In this document: positions 5,303 through 15,156 of the stretch, piece after piece
Position numbering within the stretch: position 1 is the stretch's first letter
Layout: every line of letters begins with the position of its first letter
Assembly (NCBI GenBank): GCA_964449675.1
Contig: CAYVAR010000020.1
Span: 1 to 24,139, forward strand
DNA from: CAYVAR01 sp964449675
GTDB lineage: Bacteria; Patescibacteriota; Microgenomatia; UBA10105; UBA927
Direction: 5' to 3'
DNA: 24,139 nucleotides
Translations under genes and position numbers: made by a program
Notes under the pieces: generated by a model
What the model saw: only the letters and a program-made list of their open reading frames with translations
What the model was told of the DNA's origin: nothing
Databases searched by the model: none

Positions 5303-8300
5303 TTATGAAGTAGTTGCTGAATGCGTTGTACCGACAGTATCTGCCTCTTGTAGAACTTTTGCCATGTTTAGTTCGCCCGCTTTTAGAAGTTCCTGCATTC
5401 GTTTTTGTCGTGAGATGAATCGGGACATATCAGTGATTTTTATCTTACTATTGGGATCCTTAGGGTCTCCTTCTATGCTATACTTAATACCAACGGATTC
5501 TAAATTGGTTCGATAAAACCATGAGTCTTTTCCAAGACGGTCGCCACCCTCATAGATACCAATGATACTATTAATACCTTCCTCAATTTCTTTTTGTAAC
5601 GCTTCTAAAGCCTGCGTATTGTTATAATCAAACATGGGATAGGAATCTATGTCAAGTGCACGCATTTTAGCTTCTGCTTCAGCATCTCCAAAAGCTAATT
5701 GTTGAGCTCTTTTTTCAATATAGGTAAGAATCCCTCGACGTAGAGATGTTGCTAAAAGAGTCCCATCACCTGCATAACCTAACGTTGATTTCTTATTACG
5801 AAGTTCTCGGATTTTGTTACCAGTCCACTCTTGCTCACCGGTAGTAAGTTCCGTTGGGTATCCACCTATAGCGGCATATATAGAGCTTTTCATGACAGAA
5901 TTATTTCCATACAAGTCTACATTTCCATTAATAAAGCCCTGCTTATCTAGTCTGGTAACGAATTCTGTTCGCGCAGCAAGAGCTGGAAATCGTACAAATC
6001 CTTTTGGATCAAATTGTAAATTACCAACAGCACCCTCTTTATCAGAGTTATCAGCAAAGTATTTTACATAACTTTCTAAGTATTCAGGTGCTAATCCTTG
6101 GTTATCAGCATCATTACTGATCAAAAGTAGGTCATGATGAATACCCGCCTCTTGTCTTCTCAAGAGTGCAAGATCATTGACAATTTTTCGAATATTACCT
6201 ATTCGTACTTGGGCATCTGGAAGAACTGCTTTAACTACATGAAATTTTAATTGGGGAAAATCTTTTCGAGCTCGTTCAATTTCTGCGAGAGTTCCATCGA
6301 ATTCAGCCATTTTCGTATCAACGAAACGAGAAGGAATATTTACAAATAGAATAGCCTCAAATTTTTTAGAATCGAGTGTCTGTTGGGCATATGACCTAAG
6401 TGCACTATAAATAGTTGTTCTCTCTTGAGCTCCAGCAACGGGTATAGGAATCACGACTTCTGTCGCGGGATCCATGCCCATGCCAATTTGTGTGTTGAGC
6501 TTACGAAGTTGATCAGTATAATGATCTGGTTGTCTTGCGAGATAAGCTGTATTCTCTGTATCTGCATCAAGTTGTACATTCGGGTTTTGTAGAATCGCGG
6601 CAGATGCTAGTGGTGTACTATCTAATGCATCTTGTTTTATTATTATTAAGCCTTCTGGAAGTATTATTGGTTTATCAGCATGGAGTTCTACCATTTTAAT
6701 CTCCTTTCGTTTACGAGGATGTTTAATTAGTTCTGACGCTGGCAACCTTCCCGATTTTACCTCTTGAAGCAGCTTTCCATCTTCTTTGTATGCGTTTAGT
6801 CCCGTAAGAAGTGTAGATGCATCGGTAATCTGAATTTTATCATCAATAACGGAGTACTCTATACCAAGTTTACGCAGAATAGTTTTATACATTTTATTAC
6901 TCTTGCCGATTTTTTCCGTACCTTCATAAACATCTATTGTTCTATTTAGTAATGCCTCGAGTTTTGTAAGAAACAATCTCTGATGTTCTGGATTTTCATA
7001 ATCTATTTGAGCAGGAAGAGACATATCCATTTTTCTGATCTCGTCATCAAATGCGCTAAAGCCCCGATTCCATTGTTCCACCGGTGATAGGCCATGTTGC
7101 AATGCATTTACTGCTCTACGAGCAGAGGTATAAATTCTCGAATGAATAATACCTCCAAATTGAATTCTCTCTTTGTTTCCATCCCTTGCAGCCCAAATAG
7201 CTTGACCAAGAGCAATATCTTCTCCAGCTTGACTATCTTCTAGATAACCACCAATTGCTGCATAGGTACTTGATCTAAATGCAAAGTTTGCGCCACTTGA
7301 AGGCATGCCACCAGATGCTCTTCTTCCGTATGCTCCTAAATATTGGAATAACCTTGTGCCAATATGGATGAGAGGTTGTTTGATATATACTTCTGGATCC
7401 CAATCTAGTTGTCCTAAGTAACCATCGACTCTTGGATTTGCTTCAAATTTATTAATGAAATTTTGTACATAGGTCGGTGATACGCCTTTATTGTCCGCAT
7501 CGTTACTTACTATTATGAGAGGCTGATGATTTTTTCCGCGGGCATGATGCCTCAAGAGCGATAGATCCGCTGCATATCTTCTAACTCGACCAATTGTTGC
7601 CTGATTTCGAGGAATTACATGTGAAATTACCCGAATTGGCATGTCAGGAAAATCTTTTTGGAATCGTTTAATCTCATCGACTGTATTGTCCTGTAGAACT
7701 GGTTTTCCGGCTTTATCAATATCCGGATGATTAGCAAATAACAATATTTCATATTCATCCTTACCAGCTGTCTGGTACGTATAGTTCTTGAGCGAATCGT
7801 AAATGTTTTTTCCTTCTTGATGACTGGCTGCAGATATTGCAATCACGAGTTTCGCAGAAGGCTTCATCGCACCAATTTGTAATGCCATTTGTTCAAGTTC
7901 CTTCCTATAAGTTGGATCTAAATGTTGTAAATACGACTCGACTTCTTCAAAATCATTTAAGTTAGCCTCAGGATTTTCTCGTAGCGTTTTTGACCGACGC
8001 TGTTCGTATAATTTCATTCGTTCAGGTGATGCAGAAGAAGGGTACACAGATGGTTCAAAAGGTTCTGGTGTTGGTTCAGGTGTTGGTGGGACGGGGCCTT
8101 TGGCTCGTTCGGGGGCTTCCAAGGGGCGGTGCCAGCTTATTGGGACAAACGGGAAGTCGGTGCCGCCGACGAATTTCACTGTATCGTGAACGAGAACGTT
8201 TTCGACAAAGTCTTCTTTGACGCTTACCTCAGCTAGTCCTGGCAGTTCCTGGACAATAGTTGTTTGCCATGGCAGTATGGTTCTTCCTGGCTCGGAGAAG

Positions 8301-11300
8301 TAATCAATCAAAAACTGAATTTCTTCTTTTGTTGCAGGGCCGCGTCCTTGGTGGCCAAGTTCATACAAGATTCGATGAACTTGATCCATGTCCTCAAGTG
8401 CTATGCCTTGGACATTATGCTGGTTGATCGCTTCTTCAGAAAGTCTTGCGATTTCTAGAATTTTTGCCTCAAATAGGGCTGGTTCTGTGACTTGTTTGCC
8501 GCCAAAGAGCGCGCGGGGGAGGTCATGGAAGACCGTATCTGCCTGCATAGCTTTGTACTCAACATGCTGGCCTGGCACCTGCCATTCAAACGTGCCGGTG
8601 ACTTTTTGTGTAGGATCGTAATAGTTTTCATATAAGCCTCTGAAAATATTTTTCAGCGCATTCGTATCGCCATTTGGATTTTGCAAAGAAGTATCGCCCT
8701 GCAAAATTTTGGCAAGCGTTGGGTCCTCTAAGCCTCCCCATGGGCCATGGAATCCCTTTTCATCTCCCATATCTCCGACGCGCCAGTCAAAGGTACCGCT
8801 TCCTTTCCCGGGAATTTCTATCGGTGGTAACGTATCCTCAGAAACCTTAAGCCCGTGAGCGGCTAGCTCATCGGTGATCGCTTTGTCATGAAGATCAGTG
8901 AGGAGTTTTCCAGTATCGGGATTAAACTTTATGCCGTGAAGAAGCACTCCTTGGCTCGGATCATCGGAGACGAGGTTAAAGCTATGAACGCCTGCAGGAA
9001 CGAGGTGAGTACCGGGAGGGATTAAGCCGTGAATCTCGTGGCCCTCGATTTGGACAACACCATCAGGGAGTTTATCTAAAACTGGCTGAAGTGCTTTTCC
9101 CGGATTCTCTATGAATGATAGAAGATCATGACTTTTAATTTGGTTAAATACTGCGTCTGGATCTTGTGGAACTCCGCCGGGTGTAAACGCCACATCGTCA
9201 GCAACGACAATACCTGGCAAATGCGTGCCGTCTTTTCCGGTCAGGTCAAGAACCAGATCCTGCGTGCCATTATGGTTATCGACCCAGCGAAGAGGAGCGT
9301 TAAAGACATGATCTCCGAGGGTCATTTCATGAGCAGGTAGCGTGGTTACAGAAAATGGATTGGTTGCGTCAAGCTTTATCCCCGCCTCTTTGAGTTGATC
9401 AAGGGTTGCCGCTGTGAGTTTCCCATTTGCATCAAACTCAGGCTGAAAGTTATTTATGAGTACGCGTTCATGTCCAGCTGCATCAGAGATAACTAAATCA
9501 CCGTTTTTGACGTCAAGATTTTTAGAAAAGTGTAAAATTCCCCAATCCGGATTTCCCGCGGGTGCTTTGCCATGGACCACGTCGATCTTGGGATCAAGGG
9601 GTGGGGGAGGCCCTTCGGAAACGCCTGTGCCGCCAAAGATCGCCTCAGTGAGCTTTCCCCCTTGCCATGTCCAGTCGTGGCTTGGCGTGAAGATACCGTT
9701 ATAGAGGGTATGTACTGCCGGAGCAACTCCTTCTTGCATCCCGATAGAAAATACCGAAGATATGCCCGCTACGGCAAGTCCATGAAAGATAGCTCGCCCA
9801 CGTCTCCATTTCTCAAAATCCTGATTTCTACGAACAACAGACTCTGCTTCGCTTATTTTGAATCTTCCAAGGGCGACACTATAAGCAGGATCAATCGTTA
9901 CCGCTTGTTCTAAATGTTTTCGTTGGATATCTGTTGCGTTTTGAACGATAGTTTTTGCATCGATTGTTCCAGTGATTCCTAGAGCGCTTGCAATCTCTTG
10001 TTTTAGAGTTGCGTCGCTTAGTGCTTGACCAAATTTTACTTTTGCGAGTGCCCGTGCGTGATCAATACGACGGTCTTCTGACTGCCAACGCTTCGAAAGT
10101 GGCGGAATATGATCAACCTGATCGCTTGGCGTCGTCACTTTCCATAAATTGATATTACGGGATGCGCTTATCGTGTAACGAGCATCGCTATCTGCGATAT
10201 ACCCGAGAAGGAGAAAGGCTTCTTCTTTGGTAAGCGTATCTTTATTGATAAGTACTTGCATTTCATCAGCGCGCCTTCCCATTTCAACTTTGTGATAATC
10301 TCGTTTTGCGAGCTCAGCTGCGGTGACGGCATCTCCAGGACGAACGTATCCTTGAGCTGTTTGTATGTCATACTCAGCCCTCATTCCTCCAGTTCCACCC
10401 ATGCCGATGCCACCAAGGCGCGCGTATTCTTTGACTCCCGCAACTAATCCCGCAGCGCCGCTGCCTGCAACAGTGGGAAGAAGTGCACCAGCAAAAGGCA
10501 TTGTTGCCCATCGTGCGCCTGAGGTAAGGGCTTTTGTTCCGACCCACGCTCCAACTCCCCAGACCCACTCGTTTCGACCAACTTCATTTGCCGCAGCCAT
10601 AAGGTAGGCCCATCGAGTACCTTGAGCAACAGTCTGGCGACTGAAGGGAGCATCTTGGCGTCCAATCGTTGTTGCTCGGCCTTTGAGCTTTTGCCATACT
10701 CGGTCATTGAGTTCAATGCGTTTTTCTCCCACAAACTGTGAAGGAATTTCGTTGTTCGGTCCGAAACGGGCAGTTCCAAGAGTTAATTTTATGTCAAAGT
10801 CTATCTCAGCGAGTTTTTGATAATGTTCTTTATTTGCAAGCACGTTTGGTATGAGAACTTCTTTGGCAATGTCTATTATATTCGTGGCGTAACTTAGAGA
10901 AAGATCTAATTTGTCACGTTGATCTTGAGGAAGATGCGATCGCCACTCCTGAAACTCATCTGAGAGCCAGTAGTCATTGAGCTTTTTCCTCATTTGCACT
11001 TCTGTTGTTGGATTAAGACTACCAGTCGTGAGTGCTTCTCGGATCATCGCCGACAGAATTTCTTGATTGATAAACTTTCTTGGCGCTTCTCCTTTTGCAA
11101 GAAGTAATGCTTCCGGCGTCCGTTTTTCCTTCATCGCTATATGAAGTGTGTCATCGAGTGTTGTATCGCCGATACGAGAGGCGATCTCGCTCATTTGTTG
11201 GTATTCTCCTATAGCAACTCCATACAGAGGATTTGATCTGTCCAAGGGATTACTATCATACCGTTGTCGAAGTTCACGGGCCACATCCAAGCGCATACGG

Positions 11301-13693
11301 TGTAATTCTTTTTCGCTTGCCGTAAATTCATGGACGAAGTCACCTACCCAGCCAAGGACTCGCTTTGCTGTATTATTTCTTCTTGCTTTTACACGATTTC
11401 TCGCTTCCTGATCTATGTGTTCATAAAGTTCATAGGAAAAATCGCCTTCAAGTCCAGTTTCCGCATAGAGTTTCGCTGCATGTCGACGCTCTTTCACGTT
11501 ATGAAAAAACTCTGTAAAACCACCACGCCAGATTCGTTCAGCGAGCACCTCAGCACGCTTTCCCCAACGTTCCCACCAAGGCCTTCCAACTGGTTCTCTA
11601 CTGTCCCATTTTCTCCTTGTTTCTTCCATGGCAAGTTTTGCCAGTTCATTGATTTTTGCCTCAACAAGTTCTCGTGTTTTTATTTCTCGATTTTTATCTT
11701 TTCCTCTCCAATCGGTAGAAACAACGGTTCGAGCTGTTTCTCCTTTTACCGCTGCGACGGTTGCCTGGAATTCTGTTAAAGGCTCGACAGGTTTAGGTGG
11801 AATGACCGGTTCTTCAGGTTTTTTTTCTTGAGGAGGTGCGACTTCCTTCTGTGGGGTGGCTTTTTCACCTGGTCTCTCGCCAGGAGTTTCGACGACGGCA
11901 GGTTGCTCACCTGGTTTTTGTGCTGGAGGTTCACTTGTGGGAGGTTGATCGGTAGCGCCGGGTGGCTTATCAAGGGGCAGTGGTGTTTCTGCGGCAGGAG
12001 TGGCAGCTGGAGCGCCGGGAGGAGTTGTCGTTACTGCTGGAATAGCAGGTGCTTTTGGTTTACCAGGCGTTTGTTCTTTGAGTGCTTTCCAGTAAAATGT
12101 TTCCGTGGTGGCATATGGTTCTGGAGCAGAAGCCCTTCGAAGTGCAACCGAAAGTCCTTTGAACAATAAAAGATCGACATCACCTCGGCGGTAGGGAATA
12201 TATTGATGTTTATCTTTCCAACGATTGACAGACTTTATCAATCGATCTTTGTCGCTTAGCCGTAACACTTTTCCATCAGCTTCTTTTAGCCCTGCATCAA
12301 ACCCTTTATATGCTTTGATAGCATCTTCTTCGCTAAGGAGTTGAAACTCGGTAAGTTTGGTCCGCAACCGATTTGCTAAATCTTGTTGATTGTCCGGTAC
12401 TTTTTCACCGGACAACACAGCATAAAGCACTTCATAATAATCTCTGCGTTTCGCAAGTCCCTCTGTGGTTAATTTTCCCGTTTTTTGATCAACCCACGTC
12501 GTTCTTGCTGTGGAGTCATAGGTATCCAAAAGGTAGTCGCCGGCAAGTTGGAGCGCGCGAAGATCTTGGTAGCCTGCCCGAAATTGGTCAAGATTGGTAA
12601 TTTTGCCGGTTTTCTCAACGGTTGTGTCAAAGGTTGCTGCGATATCCATGGGTGTTGCATCCTCGGTAAACTGTACGGCTCCTGTACGATTGGTGACGGT
12701 GTCAGGAACAGATCTTCGGGCATCTTCACCAGATAGCGCGTATTTGCGTTTCCATTCTTCGGATATTTGCCGATTGGCAGAAATTTTTGCTTCATTGAGT
12801 TTGATTTCTGCTGCAAGCAAAAAGACACCGTTCTTGGTGACGCCCTGGTTGTGCAAAAGGGACATGACTTCCTGATATTTCTTATCATTGGCTTTTTTGG
12901 TATCGCTATATGTTCCAACTTCCCGCACAAAACCTGCTATTTCATCAAGAAGTTCTACATCAGCAAGAAGCTTGAGGTCTCCGGTTTGTGATCGAAGCGA
13001 CCTGAGTCCTTGTAAAACCTGATTGACCTGCGCAGATGATTCCTGGAGCTGGGTATTAGTCTTGAGTTCTTCCGGCGTTACCGGTTTATCATCAACAAAG
13101 CGGGGATAGATATCCTGGGATGCAGAAGGTTCTTCGGCAGGAGCAGGAAGTAAATCTTTTTTCTTTGGAGCTTGTGCCGGGAGAGATGATTGAGGAACAA
13201 TTTCCGGTTCCACACGGGAGTCCTCTAAGTCTGCGAGTTGTTCCTGTTCATATCTTGCTGGTTCGATTGAATCACCTAGTATTCTTGTTGCATCTTTTTT
13301 TGCTCGCGGTTTAGTGAGACGAAGTTCATTCCGCGGGATGTTTACTTTATTTCCTTGACTATCAACAAATGACACCGCACCGATGGTATTCCAGGTTATG
13401 GATTCCCCTGGAGGTATGTTGTCTGGCAAAAGGACGTCTTTGTAAAATGGGTTTTTTCCCTGGTATGCAAGCGCGCGAATTCGAGCACTTGATACTCCTG
13501 TATCTGTTACGGCGCCTTTGCCAAGGAGTTGAAATTCTGTCAGAGGTTTTCCGTCAAGTTGATATTTTTCCGGATCACGCACATAAATCGTGCGACCAAC
13601 ATTGCCAGACTCTGGCTTGCCACCAAGCATCACTTGGGGATTATTATTGAGTATGTCAGTTCCTCGAAGCGGTTCGGGCATAGTGCTAGCCAT
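5303..13693 (-). CDS. Giant protein (2796 aa) with two C-terminal GT2-like glycosyltransferase domains
   Basis: One uninterrupted 8.4-kb frame. Residues 1-540 are mostly helical and charged. About 545-632 is a Pro/Ala/Glu-rich linker. Around 640-1040 is helical. About 1042-1093 and 1297-1331 are hydrophobic, Gly/Ala-rich and may cross the membrane. About 1340-1930 is Gly/Asp/Pro-rich and beta-like, probably outside the cell. From about 1945 come two tandem GT-A/GT2-like domains: the first has SNDADN (S2063) as its DxD-like site and GEDIALG as the ED motif. The second keeps SNDADN (S2526) but reads GEQEWTG, so it may be inactive. The start is ATG 13693, 16 bases after a small helical gene and without a Shine-Dalgarno, suggesting coupling. 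It is likely a surface protein carrying its own sugar-transfer activity. The GT2 call is firm by motif; everything N-terminal is unassigned. Confidence 0.85.
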   Translation of the reverse strand: MASTMPEPLRGTDILNNNPQVMLGGKPESGNVGRTIYVRDPEKYQLDGKPLTEFQLLGKGAVTDTGVSSARIRALAYQGKNPFYKDVLLPDNIPPGESITWNTIGAVSFVDSQGNKVNIPRNELRLTKPRAKKDATRILGDSIEPARYEQEQLADLEDSRVEPEIVPQSSLPAQAPKKKDLLPAPAEEPSASQDIYPRFVDDKPVTPEELKTNTQLQESSAQVNQVLQGLRSLRSQTGDLKLLADVELLDEIAGFVREVGTYSDTKKANDKKYQEVMSLLHNQGVTKNGVFLLAAEIKLNEAKISANRQISEEWKRKYALSGEDARRSVPDTVTNRTGAVQFTEDATPMDIAATFDTTVEKTGKITNLDQFRAGYQDLRALQLAGDYLLDTYDSTARTTWVDQKTGKLTTEGLAKRRDYYEVLYAVLSGEKVPDNQQDLANRLRTKLTEFQLLSEEDAIKAYKGFDAGLKEADGKVLRLSDKDRLIKSVNRWKDKHQYIPYRRGDVDLLLFKGLSVALRRASAPEPYATTETFYWKALKEQTPGKPKAPAIPAVTTTPPGAPAATPAAETPLPLDKPPGATDQPPTSEPPAQKPGEQPAVVETPGERPGEKATPQKEVAPPQEKKPEEPVIPPKPVEPLTEFQATVAAVKGETARTVVSTDWRGKDKNREIKTRELVEAKINELAKLAMEETRRKWDSREPVGRPWWERWGKRAEVLAERIWRGGFTEFFHNVKERRHAAKLYAETGLEGDFSYELYEHIDQEARNRVKARRNNTAKRVLGWVGDFVHEFTASEKELHRMRLDVARELRQRYDSNPLDRSNPLYGVAIGEYQQMSEIASRIGDTTLDDTLHIAMKEKRTPEALLLAKGEAPRKFINQEILSAMIREALTTGSLNPTTEVQMRKKLNDYWLSDEFQEWRSHLPQDQRDKLDLSLSYATNIIDIAKEVLIPNVLANKEHYQKLAEIDFDIKLTLGTARFGPNNEIPSQFVGEKRIELNDRVWQKLKGRATTIGRQDAPFSRQTVAQGTRWAYLMAAANEVGRNEWVWGVGAWVGTKALTSGARWATMPFAGALLPTVAGSGAAGLVAGVKEYARLGGIGMGGTGGMRAEYDIQTAQGYVRPGDAVTAAELAKRDYHKVEMGRRADEMQVLINKDTLTKEEAFLLLGYIADSDARYTISASRNINLWKVTTPSDQVDHIPPLSKRWQSEDRRIDHARALAKVKFGQALSDATLKQEIASALGITGTIDAKTIVQNATDIQRKHLEQAVTIDPAYSVALGRFKISEAESVVRRNQDFEKWRRGRAIFHGLAVAGISSVFSIGMQEGVAPAVHTLYNGIFTPSHDWTWQGGKLTEAIFGGTGVSEGPPPPLDPKIDVVHGKAPAGNPDWGILHFSKNLDVKNGDLVISDAAGHERVLINNFQPEFDANGKLTAATLDQLKEAGIKLDATNPFSVTTLPAHEMTLGDHVFNAPLRWVDNHNGTQDLVLDLTGKDGTHLPGIVVADDVAFTPGGVPQDPDAVFNQIKSHDLLSFIENPGKALQPVLDKLPDGVVQIEGHEIHGLIPPGTHLVPAGVHSFNLVSDDPSQGVLLHGIKFNPDTGKLLTDLHDKAITDELAAHGLKVSEDTLPPIEIPGKGSGTFDWRVGDMGDEKGFHGPWGGLEDPTLAKILQGDTSLQNPNGDTNALKNIFRGLYENYYDPTQKVTGTFEWQVPGQHVEYKAMQADTVFHDLPRALFGGKQVTEPALFEAKILEIARLSEEAINQHNVQGIALEDMDQVHRILYELGHQGRGPATKEEIQFLIDYFSEPGRTILPWQTTIVQELPGLAEVSVKEDFVENVLVHDTVKFVGGTDFPFVPISWHRPLEAPERAKGPVPPTPEPTPEPFEPSVYPSSASPERMKLYEQRRSKTLRENPEANLNDFEEVESYLQHLDPTYRKELEQMALQIGAMKPSAKLVIAISAASHQEGKNIYDSLKNYTYQTAGKDEYEILLFANHPDIDKAGKPVLQDNTVDEIKRFQKDFPDMPIRVISHVIPRNQATIGRVRRYAADLSLLRHHARGKNHQPLIIVSNDADNKGVSPTYVQNFINKFEANPRVDGYLGQLDWDPEVYIKQPLIHIGTRLFQYLGAYGRRASGGMPSSGANFAFRSSTYAAIGGYLEDSQAGEDIALGQAIWAARDGNKERIQFGGIIHSRIYTSARRAVNALQHGLSPVEQWNRGFSAFDDEIRKMDMSLPAQIDYENPEHQRLFLTKLEALLNRTIDVYEGTEKIGKSNKMYKTILRKLGIEYSVIDDKIQITDASTLLTGLNAYKEDGKLLQEVKSGRLPASELIKHPRKRKEIKMVELHADKPIILPEGLIIIKQDALDSTPLASAAILQNPNVQLDADTENTAYLARQPDHYTDQLRKLNTQIGMGMDPATEVVIPIPVAGAQERTTIYSALRSYAQQTLDSKKFEAILFVNIPSRFVDTKMAEFDGTLAEIERARKDFPQLKFHVVKAVLPDAQVRIGNIRKIVNDLALLRRQEAGIHHDLLLISNDADNQGLAPEYLESYVKYFADNSDKEGAVGNLQFDPKGFVRFPALAARTEFVTRLDKQGFINGNVDLYGNNSVMKSSIYAAIGGYPTELTTGEQEWTGNKIRELRNKKSTLGYAGDGTLLATSLRRGILTYIEKRAQQLAFGDAEAEAKMRALDIDSYPMFDYNNTQALEALQKEIEEGINSIIGIYEGGDRLGKDSWFYRTNLESVGIKYSIEGDPKDPNSKIKITDMSRFISRQKRMQELLKAGELNMAKVLQEADTVGTTHSATTS

Positions 13694-13708
13694 TGCAAAT
13701 TGAAAATA

Positions 13709-14038
13709 TTAAACAATACCTAAATATGTTTTTCGAAAGTCCAAAAGCACGTTTGCCAGAAATGTCGTACTGTCGGGAACCTTGCTTTCTATATACTTTT
13801 GGATCTCTTCCTGCGGTGCATTGGCATCCAGGAGTTTTTCAAAACCTGCGAGGTCGCTATCAGAAAGCGCAGCGATGACTTTGGCGTTTATCGTGTCGTT
13901 AAGGCGATCAAGTAGATCTTTTTTTACTTGTGCACGCACCTCATCGGTCAGATCCGGAAAGTTTTTTTCGACGATGAGCCGGTCCACATACGCGTCGAGT
14001 GGTTCGATCAGGGTAGATGGGGCAGTTGTGGTATCCAT
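13709..14038 (-). CDS. Small helical protein (DUF5663-like), partner of the giant gene
   Basis: A 109-residue, acidic, all-helical protein (MDTTTAPSTLIEPLDAYVDR...LLDFRKTYLG). The pattern of a helix, an ALSDSDLAGFEKLL-type segment, then a final hydrophobic helix resembles the DUF5663 family that I associate with Patescibacteria; function unknown. The start is fixed at ATG 14038 by AAGGAGG (14051-14045) and a promoter upstream. A more distal in-frame start at 14059 would lie over the -10 box. It lies immediately before the giant gene, and a similar small gene precedes the HExxH protease at 16698, so these proteins may assist large surface proteins. Confidence 0.68.
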   Translation of the reverse strand: MDTTTAPSTLIEPLDAYVDRLIVEKNFPDLTDEVRAQVKKDLLDRLNDTINAKVIAALSDSDLAGFEKLLDANAPQEEIQKYIESKVPDSTTFLANVLLDFRKTYLGIV

Positions 14039-14058
14039 AGGATTCCTCCTTATACTCA

Positions 14059-14087
14059 ACAGTAGGGGAGTTGGGAGGGCATGTCAA
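14059..14087 (-). promoter_or_regulatory. Promoter of the giant-gene operon
   Basis: Minus strand TTGACA (14087-14082), a 17-base spacer and TACTGT (14064-14059), followed by an AAGGAGG ribosome-binding site (14051-14045). The operon therefore has its own promoter downstream of S23 cassette 2 and does not depend on reading through it. Confidence 0.65.
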
Positions 14088-14183
14088 GGGAGGATAAAGT
14101 ACTACTTAGTATAACAAAGTATATAAAAGTAAGAAGCTTTGAGATAGTAAATACTAATATCTAAATTCTAAAGTGGATAAGCT

Positions 14184-14634
14184 TAAAACTCAAATGTCAA
14201 AAGTCAAAACTACAACTAAAAACTTTTCAACTTTAATACGTTCTTTTTCCCTTTAACGTAATCAAACTTGAACCGAGCATATTAGAAATCTCGTTTGCTT
14301 CGTTAATTAAGCTTAGGAGATCTGTTGAATCTAAAAGATGAGCATCCTTTAGAAGGTTTAGCCAGTAAATAGTTTCGTTAGCGCTTTTGAGGGCTATTTC
14401 GTAAAACTTGATAAATTCTCGTCTAGAACTTGAAGACTTTGCTTCAATTATATTGGCTCCTATGCTTGTTGCCGCTCTTAGTAGTTGATCTGCGATGATC
14501 CAATAGACGCGTTTATTTGAAAATTCGCTGACGAATTTGATTATTAGAATAGAGAATGTATACGAGCGGTGTTTTAAGTTAGTTTTGAGATTTTCGTTAT
14601 AGTTTTGAACTTTGAGATTTGACATTTGAGTTAT
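14184..14634 (-). mobile_element. S23 cassette 2, CTCAAA-type inverted arms
   Basis: An S23 gene flanked by inverted arms of degenerate CTCAAA units. The 14-base word ACTCAAATGTCAAA is at 14188-14201, with its exact reverse complement at 14618-14631. The right arm starts at the stop codon of the upstream gene (TAA at 14633-14631), so that stop is embedded in the repeat. Cassette 3 carries the same word in both arms. No transposase is present. Confidence 0.65.
14233..14625 (-). CDS. S23 / four-helix-bundle protein (cassette 2)
   Basis: A 130-residue S23-family protein. Its core, from KHRSYTFSILIIKF through IIADQLLRAATSIGANIIEA and SSSSRREFIKFYEIALKSANE, closely matches the S23 gene of cassette 3 and shows the family hallmark SIGANIIEAKS. 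The first 14 or so residues (MSNLKVQNYNENL) are encoded by the repeat arm itself, the ATG at 14625 being part of the shared word ACTCAAATGTCAAA. An earlier in-frame start at 14658 would overlap the upstream gene by 28 bases and is less likely. Function is unproven: S23 proteins are small, basic and oligomeric, and are suspected of binding nucleic acid. Confidence 0.85.
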   Translation of the reverse strand: MSNLKVQNYNENLKTNLKHRSYTFSILIIKFVSEFSNKRVYWIIADQLLRAATSIGANIIEAKSSSSRREFIKFYEIALKSANETIYWLNLLKDAHLLDSTDLLSLINEANEISNMLGSSLITLKGKRTY

Positions 14635-15005
14635 TGAGGTTTGGCAGTCCCTTGCCAAACCAATTTGACTTCCTGTCCGATGACTTTTTTAGAAAGGCTC
14701 ACTGCTGCGTCGTATTGACCGGTTTTGATATAGTTACGAATTGGGGGGATGGCTGCCTGGGTGATGTTTTTTTCGTAGTCGGCTAGGATCGGAAGGATGA
14801 TGGGAGAGAGTTCCGTGACCGTGTCATCAAGCCTGGGGATTGCTTTATAAAGCTCCTCAAGGGTCATGCCGGGTTTGAGGATATCCAGGACCCGCTGTGA
14901 GATTTGTTGGCTTCGTTCTTCCGTCATGGTGCCATCGGCGAGTTTAGCTTTAATCAGCTCAACGACTTTGAGTTCTATCTGCTGGCGGATGTCATCAGGG
15001 GACAT
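14631..15005 (-). CDS. Small helical protein, function unknown
   Basis: A 124-residue protein, largely helical (MSPDDIRQQIELKVVELIKA...VWQGTAKPQ), with no signal peptide or membrane segment. It heads the minus-strand cluster that continues, across S23 cassette 2, to the DUF5663-like gene and the giant gene. ATG 15005 is preceded by a TACTAT box six bases upstream, implying a leaderless message. Its promoter strongly resembles that of the gene at 16378. Its last codon (CAA, then TAA) abuts the S23 repeat arm. It is probably another member of the set of small helical proteins around the surface genes, but the sequence resemblance is too weak to claim a family. Confidence 0.65.
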   Translation of the reverse strand: MSPDDIRQQIELKVVELIKAKLADGTMTEERSQQISQRVLDILKPGMTLEELYKAIPRLDDTVTELSPIILPILADYEKNITQAAIPPIRNYIKTGQYDAAVSLSKKVIGQEVKLVWQGTAKPQ

Positions 15006-15011
15006 ATAAAA

Positions 15012-15042
15012 ATAGTATCAGTTATCAAGGATTAAGTAGCAA
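15012..15042 (-). promoter_or_regulatory. Leaderless promoter, TTGC-19-TACTAT type
   Basis: Minus strand TTGCTA (15042-15037), 19 bases, TACTAT (15017-15012) with a TG one base before it (extended -10), then six bases to the ATG. Sixteen of these elements' bases recur in the same register at 16341-16380. Confidence 0.5.
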
Positions 15043-15118
15043 GGGGGAAGAAATAAAATGCTTCATCAACCAAGAGAAAACGGAGGAAAAATGAGAGAGG
15101 AAATTGGAAGATGATCTC

Positions 15119-15154
15119 ATTGACAAACTCCCGCGGCCGCGGTATTTTGTCAAT
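15119..15154 (+). promoter_or_regulatory. Promoter fully covered by a 36-bp palindrome (PaaX-like gene operator)
   Basis: The two 18-base halves match at 16 of 18 positions: left ATTGACAAACTCCCGCGG, right CCGCGGTATTTTGTCAAT. The palindrome contains TTGACA (15120-15125), a 17-base spacer and TATTTT (15143-15148), and it ends two bases before the ATG at 15157. A regulator bound here would shut the promoter. The gene it drives encodes a PaaX-like DNA-binding protein, so self-repression is the simplest reading. A perfect copy follows the gene. Confidence 0.75.
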
Positions 15155-15156
15155 AC

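Noticed and set aside
5303..13693. Many 60-150 residue frames on both strands inside the giant gene
   Set aside because: All lie opposite or out of frame with a continuous 2796-residue gene that has recognisable domains, and none shows a family motif.
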